A DNA stretch of 64,000 nt from Sulfuricurvum sp. (lineage in GTDB: Bacteria; Campylobacterota; Campylobacteria; Campylobacterales; Sulfurimonadaceae), in the NCBI GenBank assembly GCA_030694265.1, contig JAUXYP010000001.1:124001-188000 (forward strand), given 5' to 3'. Position numbers and translations under genes: made by a program. Positions 59,085-64,000 of this stretch are shown piece by piece (position 1 is the stretch's first letter; every line of letters starts with the position of its first letter). The notes under the pieces are model-generated. The model did not search any database and had not been told where the DNA came from. It saw nothing but the letters and a program-made list of their open reading frames with translations.

Positions 59085-60953
59085 TTAAGCACCTAGCCAT
59101 TTTGCCAGTACATTTTGCAAGATAACTTTATCGATTGGTTTGGCAATGTGGTCGTTTATCCCGGCTTGGATTGCCATGTTTAGATCATCTTGCAGTACTG
59201 CAGCGCTGAGTGCAATGATGGGCAGGTTTTCTTTTCCAGGCAGTTTTCGTATTTGTCTTGTTGCTTCGAGACCATCCATAACCGGCATTTGTAAATCCAT
59301 TAAAATGGCATCAAAATCTTCGTCTTGAACCATCTCTACGGCTTCTTGACCATTGTTGGCTATTGCACAGGTGATTCCCATTTGTTTAAGCCGTTCGGTG
59401 GCTACGAGCTGGTTGAGATCGTTGTCTTCGACCAACAGCAGGTGAAGCGGTTTGTGGTTTGGAAGGGGAGTGGCTTCTTGTGGAAGTGTTTTTGGAGGCA
59501 ATGTATGTGTACCAGCTGCGGTATGGTCAAACAGGGCGGTAAAAGTAAAGGTACTTCCTTTCCCTGAGATACTGTCTACGGTGATATTTCCACCCATGAG
59601 TTCTACAAGCTCCTTGGTAATCATAAGCCCAAGACCTGAACCACCGTATTTACGTGTGAATGAGGTGTCGACTTGAGAAAATGGCTGAAAGAGGAGAGTT
59701 TGTTCCTGAACACTCATTCCAATACCGCTGTCACTAATGGTAAAGGTCAGTTTGTTATGGTTGTTCTCCACAGTGGCAGTGATAGAAAGACGTACGTATC
59801 CGAAGTCGGTAAATTTCAATGCATTGACAAGCAGATTGCTCAATATTTGCTGTAATCGTAATGAATCTCCGATGAGTACACGAGGAACAGTGTCGTCTAT
59901 AACTTCTTCGAGTGCGAGCTGTTTCTTTTCGGCTTTGTATGAGAGCATTGCATAGAGATTTTTGAGAAGATCATCCAGACTAAACGGAGCTTTTTCGAGG
60001 ATTAGCTTATGTGCCTCTATTTTTGAGTAATCCAAAATATTGTTGAGAACGTTTAAAAGCGCTTTTGATGCAATGTCGGATTTTTGGAGATACTCACGCT
60101 GCAGAGGTTGCAGTTCGGTTTGCATCAGCAGTTCGGTTAAACCGATGACACCGTTTAGTGGAGTGCGGATTTCATGCGACATGTTCGCCAAAAAGTCACT
60201 TTTTACTTGGTTGGCATTTTCTGCCGCTTGAATTGCGAGTTGAAGTTGATACGTAGTTTCTAATAAGGCGGTATTTTTTTCTTTCAGATTCTCTTGAAGC
60301 AAGATTTCGTCGGTGATGTCATGAACGGTACCGCGAGACTCTGTAGGTACCCCATTGGTATCGTAGAAGTTTTTTCCCTGCTCACGGACGTATTTGATCC
60401 GTCCGTCTCTCATGAGAAGCCGATGGACATAATTGTACTCGATGTGCTGCTCCACCGAATTAGTATAAACGGAGTTTAGCAGTTCCCGATCCTCTGGGTG
60501 AATAGCATTCAAAAAACCTTCATAAGTAGGATCATGTTCCTCTTTGTTAATCTCAAAAATTTCGTAAATTTCATCAGACCATTCCAGTATATAGGTGGAT
60601 AGGTTCAAATTCCAGCTTCCGAGTTTGGCAAGCTTTTGTGCTTCGTTCAAGTGCTGAGTGATAGTGATTGTTTTTTGGGTGTAAACTTTACGTTGTTTAT
60701 TAAGTTCATCAAGTTCTTTGTTTTTGATTTCCAAAGTTTGACGTTTTTCGTGAAATGCCAGAAGCGTAATTAAGAGGAATAGATTGAAAATACTGCCGCC
60801 AACAAGGGAAATAATAGAGATATCATTGCCGTGAAAATGGTAAGAGTGGGAAAATGTAATGAACATGGAGATCATAAATATTCCCCATATAACAGGTTTA
60901 TTTAATAGATCCAAGAGAGCACAAGAGCCATTAAATGGCTTGAAATTTAACAC
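59085..60953 (-). CDS. Hybrid sensor histidine kinase (PAS-HisKA-HATPase-REC)
   Basis: 622 aa, GTG start at 60953 with AAGGAG 5 nt before. Two membrane helices (about 16-34 and 44-64); PAS domain about 105-225 (LGSWNLNLSTYILEWSDEIYE); HisKA with His about 259 in NMSHEIRTPLNGVIG; HATPase (SGKGSTF, GLGLMITKELVELMGG); receiver domain about 500-620 with Asp in DAILMDLQMPVMDG. Senses a signal through PAS and passes phosphate to its receiver. Last gene of a four-gene operon. Confidence 0.92.
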   Translation of the reverse strand: MLNFKPFNGSCALLDLLNKPVIWGIFMISMFITFSHSYHFHGNDISIISLVGGSIFNLFLLITLLAFHEKRQTLEIKNKELDELNKQRKVYTQKTITITQHLNEAQKLAKLGSWNLNLSTYILEWSDEIYEIFEINKEEHDPTYEGFLNAIHPEDRELLNSVYTNSVEQHIEYNYVHRLLMRDGRIKYVREQGKNFYDTNGVPTESRGTVHDITDEILLQENLKEKNTALLETTYQLQLAIQAAENANQVKSDFLANMSHEIRTPLNGVIGLTELLMQTELQPLQREYLQKSDIASKALLNVLNNILDYSKIEAHKLILEKAPFSLDDLLKNLYAMLSYKAEKKQLALEEVIDDTVPRVLIGDSLRLQQILSNLLVNALKFTDFGYVRLSITATVENNHNKLTFTISDSGIGMSVQEQTLLFQPFSQVDTSFTRKYGGSGLGLMITKELVELMGGNITVDSISGKGSTFTFTALFDHTAAGTHTLPPKTLPQEATPLPNHKPLHLLLVEDNDLNQLVATERLKQMGITCAIANNGQEAVEMVQDEDFDAILMDLQMPVMDGLEATRQIRKLPGKENLPIIALSAAVLQDDLNMAIQAGINDHIAKPIDKVILQNVLAKWLGA

Positions 60954-60962
60954 ACTTACTCC

Positions 60963-62291
60963 TTAAAAAAACTCAAATCCATCACCGTCATCTAGACTAA
61001 CTTCTTCGGGTGGTGAGAGGAAGGATTGCACCATTTGGATATTCGAGATGATGGAGGCATCCATGAAGTTTACCGATGGGGCACCTTCATAAAAGACGCT
61101 TCTAAACCATAGGATAAGATCGTTATTAAAACTTTTACACAGGGTAGACATTTGGGAAGCCATTTCAATAAATACTTTTTCATCTTTTTGGATGATCGAG
61201 GTTAAATCGCGAATTGCCATTCCCAGAGTTTGAGTTTCACTGTACAGCATCATGATACTGGATGTTCGTTCAAAAGCATTGATGATCTGATCGACATCAT
61301 CACCATTTAGCTCATTGCTCCCCATCCATAAGAATTGGGTTGAAAGTTCGTTGAGCTTGAGCTCGAGTGAGGTGATGTCGTCTTCTTCCATGAAATCAAA
61401 TGTTTGAAGCGTTTCGATTTCTTTGTGATAGGTGACATCTGCCGATGTTGGCTGTTCTTTGTGAATGGGTTTGATAATTTCTTCTTCAGTAACTGTTTGG
61501 ACAACAGGAGTGAGGGTTGGAACATATTCTTTGGTCACTTGAAATGAGAGAAGATTAGAGGTTAATTTATAGTTGGCATTTTTGAAATAATTGTTAATTA
61601 GTTGGATGATTTTGGTTTGTGAAATGATATGGATATTGCTAATCGAGAAAAAATAGTGATCTTCATTTTCTTCCAGAATGATTTTTGGCTGTACTTTGCG
61701 CGACAGCATCACTTGTCCCAGTTGATACATAAAACGGATCAGATCGCTTAGAAAATTGGTTCGCACACTGTCTTTGATGCTGAACAGCAATGATTCCCAT
61801 AATTGGGCAAGATCCTCTTCATTTTCAATTAGATAGGTTGTTTTATAACAAAAGATGACGTTCGTAAAAGGGTTAATGCTTTGTTTGGGAGAAACAATGG
61901 TTTTATTATTATTCAATATGTTTATATACAGTCCAATCCGGTGTTTGAACACATCAGGCTGGATAGGCTTTACAAAATAATCTTTTGCACCGTTTCGTAG
62001 AGCTTGGATCTGGTTTTCTTCATCTCCTTGAGTTGAAACGATGACGATGATTGTATCAGGGTGCATACTGCTGATTTGTTTGGTCGCTTCAATCCCGTTC
62101 ATGACAGGCATTAAAATATCCATAAAAATTAAATCATAGGCTTCTTTCTGACACGCAATCACGGCTTCGATGCCGTTATTGGCTGTCGAAATTTTCATCT
62201 CTTCATTATTTTGTTCACAATATTGCTTGATGTAAGCCTCTAACAGCGTTTGGTTGAGACTCTGGTCATCGACGATAAGTACTTTTTTCAT
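60963..62291 (-). CDS. Response regulator with unassigned C-terminal domain
   Basis: 442 aa from the ATG at 62291 (MKKVLIVDDQSLN); longer frames run into the HD-GYP gene. Receiver domain about 1-125 with Asp in DLIFMDILMPVMNG and Lys in DYFVKPIQPD. About 310 further residues contain no domain I know: a mixed segment (125-250), a linker (270-320) and helices (about 325-430), ending in an acidic peptide DDGDGFEFF. Coupled to the HD-GYP gene. Probably an adaptor or output partner. Confidence 0.75.
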   Translation of the reverse strand: MKKVLIVDDQSLNQTLLEAYIKQYCEQNNEEMKISTANNGIEAVIACQKEAYDLIFMDILMPVMNGIEATKQISSMHPDTIIVIVSTQGDEENQIQALRNGAKDYFVKPIQPDVFKHRIGLYINILNNNKTIVSPKQSINPFTNVIFCYKTTYLIENEEDLAQLWESLLFSIKDSVRTNFLSDLIRFMYQLGQVMLSRKVQPKIILEENEDHYFFSISNIHIISQTKIIQLINNYFKNANYKLTSNLLSFQVTKEYVPTLTPVVQTVTEEEIIKPIHKEQPTSADVTYHKEIETLQTFDFMEEDDITSLELKLNELSTQFLWMGSNELNGDDVDQIINAFERTSSIMMLYSETQTLGMAIRDLTSIIQKDEKVFIEMASQMSTLCKSFNNDLILWFRSVFYEGAPSVNFMDASIISNIQMVQSFLSPPEEVSLDDGDGFEFF

Positions 62292-62298
62292 AAATTGA

Positions 62299-63387
62299 TT
62301 AATCCTCATAGAGTGTATAAATGGCATAAACGTCATCGCGTTTTTCAGCGAACATTTTAACAAGTACCGGATCAAAATGGCTTCCTGCATTTTGTAGTAT
62401 AAAATCAAGTGCCTCTTCGAACGGCCACGCTTTTTTGTAAGGGCGTACGGAAGTGAGGGCATCGAAAACATCTGCAATAGCGACGATACGGCCATACAGA
62501 GGAATATCTTCCCCTATTAATGCTTTTGGATATCCGCTGCCGTCGTATTTTTCATGATGGCTGGCAGCGATGATGTGGCCTGCTTGGAGATAGGGGCTGG
62601 TGGAGCCTTTGAGAATATTTGCACCGATAGTAGCGTGCTCACGCATAATTTTCATCTCATCATCGTCGAGTTTTCCGGGTTTTAGAAGGATAGAATCGGG
62701 GGTTCCCACTTTGCCGATGTCATGCAAAGGGGCGGCAAAGTGCAAAATGTTTTGTTCTATTACATCGAGGTTGAGGCATCTTGCCATGAGGACGGTATAG
62801 CCCGCTACCCGTTTGACATGGTTGGCGGTTTCCTCGTCTTTGTACTCTGCTGTACGGGAGAGTACACGCAGGGTCTCATGCTCTTTTTGCTCCAAGGTAA
62901 TGTACGATTCTGTCAATTCATCAATGGTTTTATGGAGGTTGGCAGTGGCTTTGTCCACTTGTGTACGCAGATATTTTTCTTGATCGTTTAAGCGAATAAT
63001 AGCCCTGCGCAGTTTGATGAAATTGCGAACACGGTTAAGGAGAATAGCCTTGTTGATCGGTTTTTTGATGAAATCATTGACGCCTGCGATGAGTGCTGCA
63101 ATTTGAATCGTATCTTGGGCATCGCTGGCGGTGACCATAATGATTGGTGCATCGGGATCAATTCTTTTTATGGCTGTTGTGACTTCTACGCCATTCATTG
63201 CGGGCATTTTATAGTCAACGATTACCATGTCAAAAGGGTGTTTTTGCATATACTCAACCGCAGCAAAAGGATTGGTAAAGTTGACAAACGTTGCATCAAT
63301 CTCCTGTAAATAGGTTTCGACTAAGAGCAGATTCATGTCGTTGTCGTCTATATTGACGATTACAAATGGGTTGTCACCATGTATCAT
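62299..63387 (-). CDS. Response regulator with HD-GYP phosphodiesterase
   Basis: 362 aa. Receiver domain 1-130 (Asp in DMVIVDYKMPAMNG), a coiled linker, then an HD-GYP domain: AAPLHDIGKVG with the HD pair at about 222, HHEKYDGSGYP with GYP at about 285. This domain degrades cyclic di-GMP and so would couple the phosphorelay to motility or biofilm state. ATGA overlap with the upstream gene. Confidence 0.93.
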   Translation of the reverse strand: MIHGDNPFVIVNIDDNDMNLLLVETYLQEIDATFVNFTNPFAAVEYMQKHPFDMVIVDYKMPAMNGVEVTTAIKRIDPDAPIIMVTASDAQDTIQIAALIAGVNDFIKKPINKAILLNRVRNFIKLRRAIIRLNDQEKYLRTQVDKATANLHKTIDELTESYITLEQKEHETLRVLSRTAEYKDEETANHVKRVAGYTVLMARCLNLDVIEQNILHFAAPLHDIGKVGTPDSILLKPGKLDDDEMKIMREHATIGANILKGSTSPYLQAGHIIAASHHEKYDGSGYPKALIGEDIPLYGRIVAIADVFDALTSVRPYKKAWPFEEALDFILQNAGSHFDPVLVKMFAEKRDDVYAIYTLYED

Positions 63388-64000
63388 GGGAGTTCACTTT
63401 TCATCTGTTTAACCGTTTTTAGGGTTTCTTTTCGCAGCTCTTTGAGGCGTTTAATTTTTTGATCAGGGGTGAGCGTAAGCACATCTTTTTCAAATGCTTC
63501 GCACATGTTTCCCAATATTTCCAGATAGAGATTTCTGGAAATCCCTTTTAGGGAATGTATCGGTATTTTGAGAGCTGTGGCATCATCGTTATGCTCATCA
63601 ATTTGAGTTAAAATGGTTTCCGTATTGCTGATAAATTTTTTAAACAGTTCCATCACAATCTCGTTTGACAATTCAATCTTAGACGCAACAAAGGAGGCCA
63701 AAGATTTATCGGTTTGGTCAGAGGACTGCATGTAAGGAGTAGCGGTTTCTTGTGCAATTGCACGAGAATTAAAATAGGAAGACAACAGTGTTATGAGATC
63801 GGATTTACGCATCGGTTTTACCAAATATCCATCAAGCCCTTGACTCAGATACTGTGTGATGTTGTTGGTGATTGCATCAGCGCTGATACCGATGATAGGG
63901 GTATGAACAACGCCTATTTCTGACTCGTAGAGCAAGATTTGCTGTGTTGCGGTAATCCCATCCATATTGGGCATATTAATGTCCATGAGTACAAGATCAT
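63384..64000 (-). CDS. Phosphorelay protein, REC-Hpt C-terminal part (5' end outside window)
   Basis: At least 205 residues, frame open to the edge. Starts inside a receiver domain at DLVLMDINMPNMDG and continues to the signature KPMRK; then a C-terminal Hpt domain with phosphorylatable His in IPIHSLKGISRN at about residue 140 of the visible part. Probably the tail of a large hybrid kinase that feeds the HD-GYP regulator and partners. Stop overlaps the HD-GYP ATG. Confidence 0.87.
   Translation of the reverse strand, partial: DLVLMDINMPNMDGITATQQILLYESEIGVVHTPIIGISADAITNNITQYLSQGLDGYLVKPMRKSDLITLLSSYFNSRAIAQETATPYMQSSDQTDKSLASFVASKIELSNEIVMELFKKFISNTETILTQIDEHNDDATALKIPIHSLKGISRNLYLEILGNMCEAFEKDVLTLTPDQKIKRLKELRKETLKTVKQMKSELP

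Overview
The window looks like chromosomal DNA of a Campylobacterota (epsilonproteobacterial) species, most likely a sulfur- or hydrogen-oxidising relative of Sulfurimonas/Sulfuricurvum. This rests on gene order and families: parB directly followed by atpF'-atpF-atpH-atpA-atpG-atpD-atpC without atpB or atpE, then tolQ-tolR-TonB-like-tolB-pal-cpoB; a detached atpB; a DUF1104-type secreted protein; methionine made by direct sulfhydrylation (metX/metY); and promoters that mostly show only a -10 box (TATAAT or TACAAT). The genus is inference. Coding density is very high, many genes overlap by 1-14 nt, and I see no IS element, prophage, CRISPR array or rRNA.

Layout: 1-6.2 kb, 3' end of parB and the ATP synthase operon. 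6.2-10.6 kb, Tol-Pal envelope system. 10.7-15.2 kb, slyD, a degenerate AAA/Fis-type regulator, fabD, a nitrilase-family enzyme, mtnN, ttcA. 15.1-16.9 kb, mutY (minus), tRNA-fMet, a YigZ protein. 16.9-20.4 kb (minus), operon lemA - DUF3137 - orphan 7TMR-DISM histidine kinase. 20.5-24.7 kb, probable copper/metal export and detoxification locus: small secreted protein, TolC-like lipoprotein, Tat-exported two-domain multicopper oxidase, SO_0444-type permease, 40-aa secreted peptide. 24.7-26.9 kb (minus), DUF2238 membrane protein, tRNA cluster Lys-Glu-Val-Asp, CinA-like protein. 27-36.7 kb, ileS, a 41-aa membrane protein, gatA, guaB, metY, metX, xseB, a nitrilase-fold pseudoenzyme, a ThiF/MoeB-like protein.

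36.7-37.6 kb (minus), a c-type cytochrome lipoprotein and an Ala-rich lipoprotein. 38-44.3 kb, polysaccharide deacetylase, aminotransferase (DapC-like), murC, mutS2 and two unknown genes. 44.3-45.7 kb, accessory insert of YefM/RelE-type toxin-antitoxin, an unknown 158-aa protein and an HNH nuclease between mutS2 and ligA. 45.7-56.7 kb, ligA, tlyA, ribF, cytochrome c, atpB, thiE-like, gatB, a two-gene K+ channel/RCK system, gpsA, Dabb protein, DUF1104-like protein. 56.7-64 kb (minus), an ABC-F ATPase, a small membrane protein and a four-gene signalling operon (Hpt-bearing phosphorelay protein, HD-GYP response regulator, response regulator with an unknown output domain, hybrid sensor kinase).

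The parts most worth a second look are the toxin-antitoxin/unknown/HNH unit with an 18-bp perfect palindrome at its promoter, the metal locus, two very small genes (40 and 41 aa), a nitrilase-fold protein that has lost its catalytic Cys and Lys, an almost identical 30-bp promoter box shared by two distant secreted-protein genes, and the response regulator with an unassigned C-terminal half.
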